The notes under the pieces were generated by a model. It made no database searches and was not told the origin of the DNA. It was given only the letters and a program-made list of their open reading frames with translations. A stretch of DNA of 64,000 nt from an uncultured Flavobacteriaceae bacterium. Its GTDB lineage: Bacteria; Bacteroidota; Bacteroidia; Flavobacteriales; Flavobacteriaceae. A program made the position numbers and the translations under genes. This document shows positions 36,307-44,365 of the stretch, piece after piece (position 1 is the stretch's first letter; each line of letters begins with the position of its first letter). The stretch spans positions 147,173-211,172 of the forward strand of contig CALSTP010000002.1 of assembly GCA_943789305.1 (NCBI GenBank). The letters run 5' to 3'.

Positions 36307-37671
36307 ATGAAAAATATAATTTTATACTTTCTATTTTTAGCAGGAGTTTTCAATGGAGCTTTCGCTCAAGAAACACGATTAACCAAGGATGATGCAATTT
36401 CACTGGTTTTAGAAAAAAATCATGGCATCTTATTAGCCAAGAATACGGTTAATATTGCTTCAAATAATAAAAGTTTGTTGAATTCAGGTTACCTTCCAAT
36501 CCTTTCAGGAATAAGTAACGCAAATTATAACAATGGAGATAGAACAACAGAATTTCCCGAGCAATTCATAGAAGATCCCGCTACGGGCTTTAAAGTCCCT
36601 GCACCAAACAATGAATTACTAGGGGCAGAAAGTAGAAATTATGGTGCATCTATTAATTTAAATTACAACTTATTTGACGGTCTTGGTCGAGTTTTTAATT
36701 ACAAAAAGCTAAAGGAACAATATAATTTAACCGAACTTCAGGCACGTGAAACCATAGAAAATACAATTTTACAATTGTTCAGTGTATACTACAATATTGC
36801 AACGCTTACCGAAAACAAAGAGGTTTTAAGGCAAGCTTTTATGGTTTCCAAATCCAGAATTAAACGTGCACAATATGCTTTTGAATTTGGCCAAGGATCT
36901 ATGTTAGAAGTACTCAATGCTCAGGTTGATGCAACCAATGATAGTATTAACATCATCAATGCCGAACAACAGCTTAAAAACTCTAAACGAGACTTAAATT
37001 TTCTTTTAGGCCAAGAATTAAATACTTTTTTTGAAGTAGATACTGGTGTTATTTTTACTCCAAAAGAAGATTTACTCAATTATATGGAGATTTCAAAAAG
37101 CACAAACGTTTCACTTCTTCAACAAGACAAAAACTTATTGATTAATGAATACGATATTAAAGTAGCCAAATCGGGCTATTTACCCAAAATAGGCCTGAGG
37201 GGATCTTACGGATGGAATTATGCCCAAAATGCACCAAGCGCTTTTTTTCCGGGTATAAACAATACCAACCTCGACCTAGGATTATCTTTAAATTTAACTT
37301 GGAATATTTTTGATGGTGGAACATCTTCTGTACGAATCAAAAATGCTAAAATAGCTCTCAACAATCAAGAAATCTTAAAACAGCAATTAGAATTACAAAT
37401 TGAAAGAGATTTGATGAATGCGCTTGAAATTTATCAAAACAGACAAGTTGTTTTTAGTATTCAAGAAAAAAATGTAGAAACCAACCAAAATAATTTTGAT
37501 CGATCAAAGGAACAATTCAGTTTAGGGAGTATATCTTCAATTTCATTCAGACAAGCCCAGATCAATCTTATGAACGCCCAAACCAACAAGAATAAAGCAA
37601 AGTATGATGCTAAATTAGCAGAACTACAACTTCTTCAACTTACAGGGCAACTCCTCAACGTGGAATTTTAA
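36307..37671 (+). CDS. TolC-family outer-membrane channel
   Basis: 454 residues with a signal peptide (about 1-20, ending FAQ). Two related halves with long helices: LTKDDAISLVLEKNHGILLAKNTV near the start and SLLQQDKNLLINEYDIKVAKSGYLPKIGLRGSYGWN opening the second half, the pattern of OEP/TolC repeats. FSLGSISSISFRQAQINLMNAQ near the end is the last coiled coil. Final gene of the RND operon. No regulator is encoded next to the operon. Confidence 0.93.
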   Translation: MKNIILYFLFLAGVFNGAFAQETRLTKDDAISLVLEKNHGILLAKNTVNIASNNKSLLNSGYLPILSGISNANYNNGDRTTEFPEQFIEDPATGFKVPAPNNELLGAESRNYGASINLNYNLFDGLGRVFNYKKLKEQYNLTELQARETIENTILQLFSVYYNIATLTENKEVLRQAFMVSKSRIKRAQYAFEFGQGSMLEVLNAQVDATNDSINIINAEQQLKNSKRDLNFLLGQELNTFFEVDTGVIFTPKEDLLNYMEISKSTNVSLLQQDKNLLINEYDIKVAKSGYLPKIGLRGSYGWNYAQNAPSAFFPGINNTNLDLGLSLNLTWNIFDGGTSSVRIKNAKIALNNQEILKQQLELQIERDLMNALEIYQNRQVVFSIQEKNVETNQNNFDRSKEQFSLGSISSISFRQAQINLMNAQTNKNKAKYDAKLAELQLLQLTGQLLNVEF

Positions 37672-37701
37672 AAACCTTTTAAAAGAGTAAGTCCCCGTTG
37701 A

Positions 37702-38442
37702 CTAAAAATTGTTTTTGTGAAGAAGTTTATCAAAACCATAAACTTGATGGAGAATCGAAATAATAAAAGTCAATACTATGGACTTTTGAGCAATTACTTG
37801 AAGCATCCATTCTGCTTCCGTAAAAATCTTTCCGGGGCCAATTTCAGGTCCAAAAAATAGAATCCCCAAATAAACAAAAAGGAGAACACAAAAGGATAAA
37901 TAACCCATAACATATTGGTTGTTTAACAAATTGGAGTGGTACACCGTCATGCTGTGAAGGATACAAAGCAAAAACAGAATTAAAAAAGCACCGTTGGCAA
38001 AATATACATGTAAACTAAAATTAAGATCATGAGGAACAAAACCAATTCCTGCATAAAAACCCCCAGCCAACAACCCAATCGGCTTGCTCAATCGAGCATA
38101 AAATTGAGCTTTTTTAGAGTCATTTAAAACTTTAAACACTTCCTTGAATTGAATGTAAAAAAACATCAAAGTAACTCCAATAAGGATCAATCCCCCATTG
38201 AATAAAAGCATTGAAGCGGTGTTGTTTTTTTGGATTATTGCAGGATTGGATTGATTCGTATTGGTTTTTAATTCTCCTAATTCACTCAAAAAGTTATGAG
38301 TAAACGAGTAGTGATCGGATTTAAACCCTATTCCCTCTTTTTCTGAACCCGGGTGAAGATAAGCCGATGCAATGCAACTCAAAAAAAATAGTGTAATGGA
38401 AAGTATTGGGAGTTTAACGAGAGCAAGTTTAATTTTTTTCAC
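37702..38442 (-). CDS. DUF998-like multi-helix membrane protein
   Basis: 246 residues with about six membrane helices. SFTHNFLSELGELKTNTNQ just after the first helix and the following NTASMLLFNGGLILIGV fit the DUF998-like pattern (an extracellular L-S-x-L-G stretch, then N-x-x-x-x-L-F-N-x-G). FVPHDLNFSLHVYFANGAF also fits. Function unknown. Convergent with the TolC gene. Confidence 0.65.
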   Translation of the reverse strand: MKKIKLALVKLPILSITLFFLSCIASAYLHPGSEKEGIGFKSDHYSFTHNFLSELGELKTNTNQSNPAIIQKNNTASMLLFNGGLILIGVTLMFFYIQFKEVFKVLNDSKKAQFYARLSKPIGLLAGGFYAGIGFVPHDLNFSLHVYFANGAFLILFLLCILHSMTVYHSNLLNNQYVMGYLSFCVLLFVYLGILFFGPEIGPGKIFTEAEWMLQVIAQKSIVLTFIISILHQVYGFDKLLHKNNF

Positions 38443-38592
38443 AGATACATTTGATTAGGCACAATTAAATTTAAGATCTTTTTAAAGGTTTAATCTCATA
38501 AATCTATTTTTTTTCAAAAGTATTAAGTATAAATATTACTTTCAAAATGAAATTATTTTTTCTAAATTTAGGTCAACTTTTATCTATATTTT

Positions 38593-38742
38593 ATGAAAAA
38601 CTATCTTTATTTATTGGTATTGAGTGCCAGTTCAACAACAGCTCAATGGTTCGAGAAAACATCTTGTAACAAAAACGAAGAGAAAATAATGCACAGTTTT
38701 TGTGCTCCTAACCAAGGTAAAAACGGAATACCACAGTCATAA
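38593..38742 (+). CDS. Small secreted two-cysteine peptide, function unknown
   Basis: A 49-codon ORF starts at an ATG at 38593 and ends with TAA at 38740-38742. Residues 1-17 make a short but normal signal peptide (MKNYLYLLVLSASSTTA) with A-Q cleavage like its neighbours. The predicted mature peptide, about 32 residues, has two Cys 12 apart (TSCNKNEEKIMHSFCAP) that could form one disulfide. It lies 30 bp before the secreted protein gene at 38773, possibly one transcript. No homologue recognised. Confidence 0.5.
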   Translation: MKNYLYLLVLSASSTTAQWFEKTSCNKNEEKIMHSFCAPNQGKNGIPQS

Positions 38743-38772
38743 TTTAATATTAATTAATTTAAACTAATCTAA

Positions 38773-39501
38773 ATGAAAAATTTAATTTTTACACTAAGCC
38801 TTTTATTTTCATTTGAACTAACTGCACAAATTGTAGTGTTTCAACCGGTTCACGTTCCTGCGGATAAAATTGATGAATTTTTGAATATCGAACTCAATTA
38901 CAGCAAAAAAACAGCACAAGATGCCGTAAATAAAGGAGAATTAGAATACTGGATTTTATTGGAAAGCACCAACCCAAAACCCGATGGATTCAATTACATA
39001 TGGGTCAATGCTTATAAAGATATTGCAACAGCTGTAAATAAAGGTTCTTGGTGGAATAACTCAAAAAATGTAGTTGGGGTTGAAACACCAATTTTATACA
39101 GCTCTTTTTCGGGCTTAAAAGCCGATCGAAGATACTATTATAAAATGGAGCAGGAAATTGAGCCAAGAGGAGATTTTGAATATGTAATTTTAAATTTTAC
39201 TAACACAAATGAGGTTCAAAAACACCTAAAAGAAATGGACCAATATGTAATCCCTCACTTCAAAAAAATCATGTCTAAACATGGAATGATGGCATGGGGG
39301 TCGGCTTCCAAAATAACTCCTCAAGGAGATGATGTAGCCACTATGATGACATATGACTCTTATGATACTCTTGAGCATGTCATGGAGCATTTGTCAGGAG
39401 AAGGGGTAATTGGAGGTTTAGACTTCGATAAGCTAACACCAATTCAGTGGTCTATGCGCCCTGTAATGAGAATTAAAGCAGTAACAGGACCTAAACAATA
39501 A
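38773..39501 (+). CDS. Secreted protein of the tandem ferredoxin-like family
   Basis: 242 residues, signal peptide ending LTAQ. The internal duplication is visible: VVFQPVHVPADKIDEFLNIE opens the first half and EYVILNFTNTNEVQKHLKEM the second, each then having a W-x-L/G-S and a Y/T-x-x-x-D-x-x-T/A segment (YIWVNAYKDIATAV; MMTYDSYDTLEHVM). This strand-helix-strand doublet fits two ABM/NIPSNAP-like ferredoxin domains. Function unknown. Followed by a strong terminator. No 19-bp dyad was found directly upstream. Confidence 0.7.
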   Translation: MKNLIFTLSLLFSFELTAQIVVFQPVHVPADKIDEFLNIELNYSKKTAQDAVNKGELEYWILLESTNPKPDGFNYIWVNAYKDIATAVNKGSWWNNSKNVVGVETPILYSSFSGLKADRRYYYKMEQEIEPRGDFEYVILNFTNTNEVQKHLKEMDQYVIPHFKKIMSKHGMMAWGSASKITPQGDDVATMMTYDSYDTLEHVMEHLSGEGVIGGLDFDKLTPIQWSMRPVMRIKAVTGPKQ

Positions 39502-39522
39502 TCAAGAGAATATTAATTAAAG

Positions 39523-39550
39523 AAAAAGCCCTGCGTTTGCAGGGCTTTTT
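39523..39550. terminator. Bidirectional terminator
   Basis: Perfect 12-bp arms AAAAAGCCCTGC / GCAGGGCTTTTT, GTTT loop, between convergent genes ending at 39501 and 39577. Confidence 0.93.
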
Positions 39551-39576
39551 TTATTGGATATAAAATATAAAAAAGT

Positions 39577-40476
39577 CTAATTATTGTTCGGTTTTTGAAA
39601 TTGATTTACACGAATAATTTTCCCATCCTTAAGTTGGAAACTTTCTTGCGCAGCAATTTTCTTAGTTTTTCCTTCTGCATCAGTATACTCTTCATTAGTC
39701 CATAACAAAACCCATTCGTCACCTTCATCGCTTTCAACGGCAATCCAAACTGCAGGATTAACAGAAATTTTAAAGTTCTTAAGGAAAGATTCAAACGTAT
39801 TTGAGAAAGCTTCTATACCTCTGATTACAGTGCCGTCTCCGTTTCCAATAATTATTTCGGAATGGATATTCTTTTTTACAGCTTCAAAGTCATTGTTTTC
39901 AGCCCCTTTTTGTACATCAAGAACAACTTTTATGTTCTCCGGATTTCCGATTTTCCAGTTACTTGAATAAGTAGCTTCATATCCATAATCAATAGATTGA
40001 GAGGTCATAGCAGCAATCTCTTTTCTTAAACTGGTGGGATCAAAGTAATAAAGTGCAGTAACAATTTTATCTCCTTTCCATTGATAAGCAAAATGTCCAG
40101 GAATGGTGTTTTTGGTTCCAGTAAAGTTTCCTTCACCTTTCCAAGAAGCCCAAACCATTGTCCACTTAGATCCATCTTCATAAGTTGCAGTTTCTGAATT
40201 GAGCCACCCCCAATTAATGTCTTTATACAATTGATGATGACTTTTAAACCCATTGATCAGATCTCTTTTTGAGACCTTATCGGTTGAGCCTAAATAGGCT
40301 CTTAGGGTATCAACCATAAGGCTTTCGAATAAATTAAAATCGTTTTTGGTGTAGTCATTTTGCATTTTTTTGATAAGTTCTGCTTTATCATCGTATTTAA
40401 TTTTCCCTGTGCTTTTTGGTCCTTGAGCCCAAACAAACCCTCCTACAAGCAAACAAATAAATAATAGTTTTTTCAT
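39577..40476 (-). CDS. Secreted protein with two NTF2/SnoaL-like domains
   Basis: 299 residues with a signal peptide ending WAQ. Residues about 30-155 and 170-299 each resemble an NTF2-like domain: first LIKKMQNDYTKNDFNLFESLMVDTLRAYLGS and WAYQWKGDKIVTALYYFDP-like strands; second VVLDVQKGAENNDFEAVKKNIHSE with SFQLKDGKIIRVNQFQ at the end. The N-D-F plus ligand-pocket strand order is typical. Two domains in one chain suggest an internal dimer. A dyad site is 37 bp upstream. Relative of the single-domain lipoprotein at 8631; function unknown. Confidence 0.78.
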   Translation of the reverse strand: MKKLLFICLLVGGFVWAQGPKSTGKIKYDDKAELIKKMQNDYTKNDFNLFESLMVDTLRAYLGSTDKVSKRDLINGFKSHHQLYKDINWGWLNSETATYEDGSKWTMVWASWKGEGNFTGTKNTIPGHFAYQWKGDKIVTALYYFDPTSLRKEIAAMTSQSIDYGYEATYSSNWKIGNPENIKVVLDVQKGAENNDFEAVKKNIHSEIIIGNGDGTVIRGIEAFSNTFESFLKNFKISVNPAVWIAVESDEGDEWVLLWTNEEYTDAEGKTKKIAAQESFQLKDGKIIRVNQFQKPNNN

Positions 40477-40512
40477 GTTTTAAAATTAAGATTAAAGGGG
40501 AAAGATAAGAAT

Positions 40513-40531
40513 CAATTGTTTAATACAATTA
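40513..40531. promoter_or_regulatory. 19-bp inverted repeat plus promoter of the 40476 gene
   Basis: On the + strand CAATTGT-TTAAT-ACAATTA; the inner 17 bp are a perfect dyad. Reading toward the minus-strand gene, TATCTTT (RC of 40501-40507) follows after 5 bp as the -7 element. It shares the TTG-N7-CAA core, 5-bp centre and gene type with the sites at 8565-18332. Confidence 0.5.
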
Positions 40532-40621
40532 ATTTCTTTAAGGATAAATCATTAATAAATGTTTAAATCATTATATTCTAAAACTATTTGAAGATTAAAA
40601 CATATATTTAATAAAAAGAAT

Positions 40622-41494
40622 ATGAATGAAATTATAAAACGATTAATTGCAATTATAACGGTATTATTTTTAAGTCTTCTTCTAAATAAAGCAACTACTT
40701 TAGATCAACAAACAATAGTTCTGGTAAGTTTAGGCCTTCAAATTTTGGTCATAATTTTTGCAATTCAGTTTGTGGTTTTTCTGATTTCATTTTTTTTAAA
40801 AACAGAACACTTTTATGATTTAACAGGAGGGATTACCTATATTTCTGTTGTTCTATTTGCACTTTATCAGCAACATTTGACTGAAGTTTTAAATTTGCGG
40901 TCAATAATTTTAGCAAGCCTAATATTGATTTGGGCCCTACGTTTGAGTTCTTTTTTGTTTCTGAGGATCAAAAAGGCTGGAAAAGACCGTAGGTTTAATC
41001 AAATTAAAACCAGTTTTACACGTTTTATGTTGGCTTGGACTCTTCAAGGGTTTTGGGTGTTTATGTGTACGCTTCCCGCGATAACCACTTTCGCTTCAGA
41101 ATCAAAACCCATGGATATTTATTTAATTTTAGGGACATTGCTTTGGTTTTTTGGTTTTTTTATTGAAGTAACAGCTGATCGACAAAAATCAGCATTTAAT
41201 CGAGACCCCAAAAATCACGGCAAATTTATTTCGACAGGGCTTTGGTCTATATCAAGACATCCAAATTATGTAGGAGAATTACTCTTGTGGACAGGGATTT
41301 CAATAATATCTTTCCCCACCTTTGAAGGCTTTCAATACTTGGCTCTCATATCGCCTTTTTTCACCTATTTTTTACTTACCCGAGTGAGTGGAGTAAACCT
41401 CCTTGAGGCTAGTGCTGATAAAAAGTGGGGAGCTTCTGAAGCCTATCAAAAATACAAAAAAAACACCCCGATTTTTTTTCCGTTTAAAAATTAG
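40622..41494 (+). CDS. DUF1295 (steroid 5-alpha-reductase C-terminal-like) membrane protein, second paralogue
   Basis: 290 residues, about seven membrane helices. GLWSISRHPNYVGELLLW near residue 200-217 matches the G-L-W-x-x-S-R-H-P-N-Y motif of its relative at 11015. RQKSAFNRDPKNHGKFIS just before is typical of DUF1295. It ends in a basic tail. Likely acts on a hydrophobic substrate using NADPH or SAM; not settled. It follows the NTF2-like gene in divergent orientation. Confidence 0.85.
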   Translation: MNEIIKRLIAIITVLFLSLLLNKATTLDQQTIVLVSLGLQILVIIFAIQFVVFLISFFLKTEHFYDLTGGITYISVVLFALYQQHLTEVLNLRSIILASLILIWALRLSSFLFLRIKKAGKDRRFNQIKTSFTRFMLAWTLQGFWVFMCTLPAITTFASESKPMDIYLILGTLLWFFGFFIEVTADRQKSAFNRDPKNHGKFISTGLWSISRHPNYVGELLLWTGISIISFPTFEGFQYLALISPFFTYFLLTRVSGVNLLEASADKKWGASEAYQKYKKNTPIFFPFKN

Positions 41495-41566
41495 TTTCAA
41501 CAAACATTTTTTGCTCAATTTTATATGTACATTTGATTTGAATTCTAAATTACTAAACAAAAAATC

Positions 41567-43195
41567 ATGTCAAATAGTTTTTTAAAATCACCTACTCCAA
41601 TCAACGAGCCCGTAAAGTCATACGCGCCAAAAACCCCAGAACGTGCCCTAATAACCGCAACATACGATGACCTTTTTTCTAAAGAAATTCATATCCCGAT
41701 GAAAATAGGAGGAGAAGAAGTAGATTCCTCCCAAACCAACACCATGCATCCTCCTCACGACCACAAGCAGCTTTTGGGAACCTATAGCTTGGCATCGGAA
41801 TCACATGTAGAACAAGCAATTGCTGCAGCATTAGAAGCCAGAAAGTCATGGGTAACAATGCCTTTTGCAGCAAGAGCTGCAGTTTTCTTAAAAGCAGCCG
41901 AACTGATTGCAGGTCCCTATCGTTATATCATCAACGCATCTACAATGATTGCCCAATCCAAAACTGTGCACCAAGCAGAAATTGACGCAGCTTGTGAGTT
42001 TATTGATTTCCTCAGATTCAATGTGCGTTTTGCTGAGGAAATATATCAAGACCAACCTACCTCTTCTGGAGGAGTTTGGAATCATGTTCACTATCGTCCA
42101 TTGGAAGGATTTATCTACGCAGTAAGTCCCTTTAACTTTACAGCAATTGCAGGAAATCTTTCAGCCGCTCCAGCACTTATGGGGAATACTATTGTTTGGA
42201 AACCAAGTGACCATCAAATGTTTTCTGCAAAAGTTATTATGGATGTTTTCGAAGAAGCAGGATTACCTAAAGGAGTAATAAATATGATAAATGGAGATCC
42301 AGAAATGGTAACCAACACCATTCTTAAAAGTCCTGATTTTGCCGGAATCCACTTTACGGGATCAACACAAGTATTTAAAAATATTTGGGAAAAAATAGGG
42401 AGTAACATTCACAACTACAAAACCTATCCAAGAATTGTTGGGGAAACTGGAGGGAAAGATTATATCGTAGTCCATAATTCAGCTGAGGTTACCGAAGTTG
42501 TTACAGCAATAGTTCGCGGAGCCTTTGAATTCCAAGGGCAGAAATGCTCTGCAGCTTCAAGAGTTTACCTTCCTAAGTCAAAATCAAAAGTCATTTTAGA
42601 TCAGATGGTTAGAGATATAAAAACTATTACACTCGGGTCTCCCAGAGAATTGAAAAATTTTATGACTTCAGTAATTCATAAAGGATCTTTTGACCGTCTT
42701 AGTGCGGCGATTGAACAAGCAAAAAAAGATTCAGATGTAGAGGTTTTAGTTGGAGGAACTTATGACGATTCAAAAGGATATTTTATTGATCCTACAGTTT
42801 TAGTGACTACAAACCCAAAGTATGACACTATGGAACGCGAATTATTTGGCCCTTTGGTAACCGTATATATATATGAAGATAAACAATGGGAAGATACCCT
42901 GAAATTGGTTGATTCAACTTCTGAATATGCTCTTACAGGAGCCATAATGGTTAAGGATCGCATTGTAATAGAAGAAGCACGTATTGCTTTAGAAAATAGC
43001 GCAGGAAATTTCTATATCAACGACAAACCAAGTGGAGCTGTGGTAGGACAACAACCTTTTGGAGGTGCCCGTGGATCTGGGACAAATGATAAAGCTGGAT
43101 CAAAACAAAATCTTTTACGCTGGGTATCCCCTCAATTGGTAAAAGAAACTCTAAATCCACCAACAAATTACCGTTACCCCTACATGGATGAATAG
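41567..43195 (+). CDS. pruA: L-glutamate gamma-semialdehyde (1-pyrroline-5-carboxylate) dehydrogenase
   Basis: 542 residues, the usual length for the Bacteroidota stand-alone enzyme. It oxidises glutamate-5-semialdehyde to glutamate with NAD+, the second step of proline breakdown and the last step of arginine breakdown via ornithine. IVGETGGKDY holds the catalytic-base Glu and FEFQGQKCSAASR the nucleophilic Cys; AVSPFNFTAIAGNL is the nucleotide-binding start. It overlaps the proline dehydrogenase gene by 8 bp, so the pathway enzymes are made together. Confidence 0.95.
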   Translation: MSNSFLKSPTPINEPVKSYAPKTPERALITATYDDLFSKEIHIPMKIGGEEVDSSQTNTMHPPHDHKQLLGTYSLASESHVEQAIAAALEARKSWVTMPFAARAAVFLKAAELIAGPYRYIINASTMIAQSKTVHQAEIDAACEFIDFLRFNVRFAEEIYQDQPTSSGGVWNHVHYRPLEGFIYAVSPFNFTAIAGNLSAAPALMGNTIVWKPSDHQMFSAKVIMDVFEEAGLPKGVINMINGDPEMVTNTILKSPDFAGIHFTGSTQVFKNIWEKIGSNIHNYKTYPRIVGETGGKDYIVVHNSAEVTEVVTAIVRGAFEFQGQKCSAASRVYLPKSKSKVILDQMVRDIKTITLGSPRELKNFMTSVIHKGSFDRLSAAIEQAKKDSDVEVLVGGTYDDSKGYFIDPTVLVTTNPKYDTMERELFGPLVTVYIYEDKQWEDTLKLVDSTSEYALTGAIMVKDRIVIEEARIALENSAGNFYINDKPSGAVVGQQPFGGARGSGTNDKAGSKQNLLRWVSPQLVKETLNPPTNYRYPYMDE

Positions 43196-44357
43196 TATTT
43201 TTGAAAATACTCGAGTCGCTTTTGCATCAAAAACTGATTTAGAACTCAGGAAGAGTTATTGGCTTTTTAGATTAATTGCATCTCCTTTGTTGAATAAGAT
43301 TGGAAGACTATCTGTTCAGATCTTACTTAAACTACGAGCCCCGATAGAGGGCCTAATTCGATCAACCATGTTCAGTCATTTTTGTGTAGGAACTACCTTG
43401 GAAGAATCTCAATTAGTAGTCAAAAAATTAAAGAATATCAATGTAGATTCCTGCTTAAATTATTCGATAGAGGGGGTAAAATCAGAAATTGGTTTTGAAA
43501 AAAGTCTTGATCAAATTTTAAAAATATTAGCAATTTCAGACCCCAATTTGGGAACCCCTTTTGTAGTTCTAAAACCAACAGGTTTTGGCGCAATTTCACT
43601 TTTCAAAAAAGTAAGCGAAAGCATCAAGCTTTCATCAAGTGAAATTGAAGCCTGGGAAAGGGTAAAAAAAAGATTTCAAATCTGTTGTGACAAAGCAGTC
43701 CAACGAAATCTAAAAATCCTTGTAGATGCTGAAGAAAGTTGGATTCAACCTGCTTTAGATCACTTGGTCGAAGATTTGATGGAAACCTATAATAAAGAAA
43801 ACATCATCGTTTATGCAACCATTCAAATGTATCTTTCAAATCGGTTACCCTATTTGAAATCACTATTAATAAAAGCTAAAAAAACAGGATATCAAGTAGG
43901 AATTAAACTCGTCAGAGGAGCTTATATTGAAAAAGAAACCGCCTATGCCCAAATCAATAAATTACCCAATCCTGTTTGTCCTTCAAAAGAAACAACAGAT
44001 ATAAATTTTGACAGGGCATTAGACTTGTTGTTGAAAAACTTAAGCAATGTCGCTGTCTTTGTAGGAAGTCACAATGAAGAAAGTACCCTTAAGGCCTTGC
44101 ATCAAATGGAAACACAAGAGATTGCTAAAAACCACCCGAGAATATGCTTTGCTCATCTTTATGGAATGAGTGATAATATATCATTTAATTTAGCTGATCA
44201 AGGATACAATGTTGTAAAATATCTACCTTATGGTCCAATTAAAAGAGTTGTCCCCTACCTAATTCGAAGAGCTGAGGAAAATAGTTCAATTGCGAATCAA
44301 ACATCAAGAGAAATGGAACTCATTCAAAAAGAAATCAAAAGAAGAAAACAAATTTGA
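43188..44357 (+). CDS. Proline dehydrogenase (FAD-dependent)
   Basis: 389 residues. It oxidises proline to 1-pyrroline-5-carboxylate, feeding electrons to quinones. Family blocks visible: YATIQMYLSNRLPYL (about 207-221), GYQVGIKLVRGAYIEKE (around 230-247), FAHLYGMSDNISFNLADQGYNVVKYLPYGP (about 330-360), and PYLIRRAEENS near the end, which contribute to substrate and FAD binding. It starts inside the end of the pruA gene. The stand-alone form is usual in Bacteroidota, unlike the fused PutA of proteobacteria. Confidence 0.92.
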   Translation: MNSIFENTRVAFASKTDLELRKSYWLFRLIASPLLNKIGRLSVQILLKLRAPIEGLIRSTMFSHFCVGTTLEESQLVVKKLKNINVDSCLNYSIEGVKSEIGFEKSLDQILKILAISDPNLGTPFVVLKPTGFGAISLFKKVSESIKLSSSEIEAWERVKKRFQICCDKAVQRNLKILVDAEESWIQPALDHLVEDLMETYNKENIIVYATIQMYLSNRLPYLKSLLIKAKKTGYQVGIKLVRGAYIEKETAYAQINKLPNPVCPSKETTDINFDRALDLLLKNLSNVAVFVGSHNEESTLKALHQMETQEIAKNHPRICFAHLYGMSDNISFNLADQGYNVVKYLPYGPIKRVVPYLIRRAEENSSIANQTSREMELIQKEIKRRKQI

Positions 44358-44365
44358 GCGTAAAT

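Noticed and set aside
38500..38592. A seventh 19-bp dyad upstream of the 38593/38773 genes
   Set aside because: AAGTA-N7-TACTT near 38537 has the inverse half-site order and does not fit the consensus.
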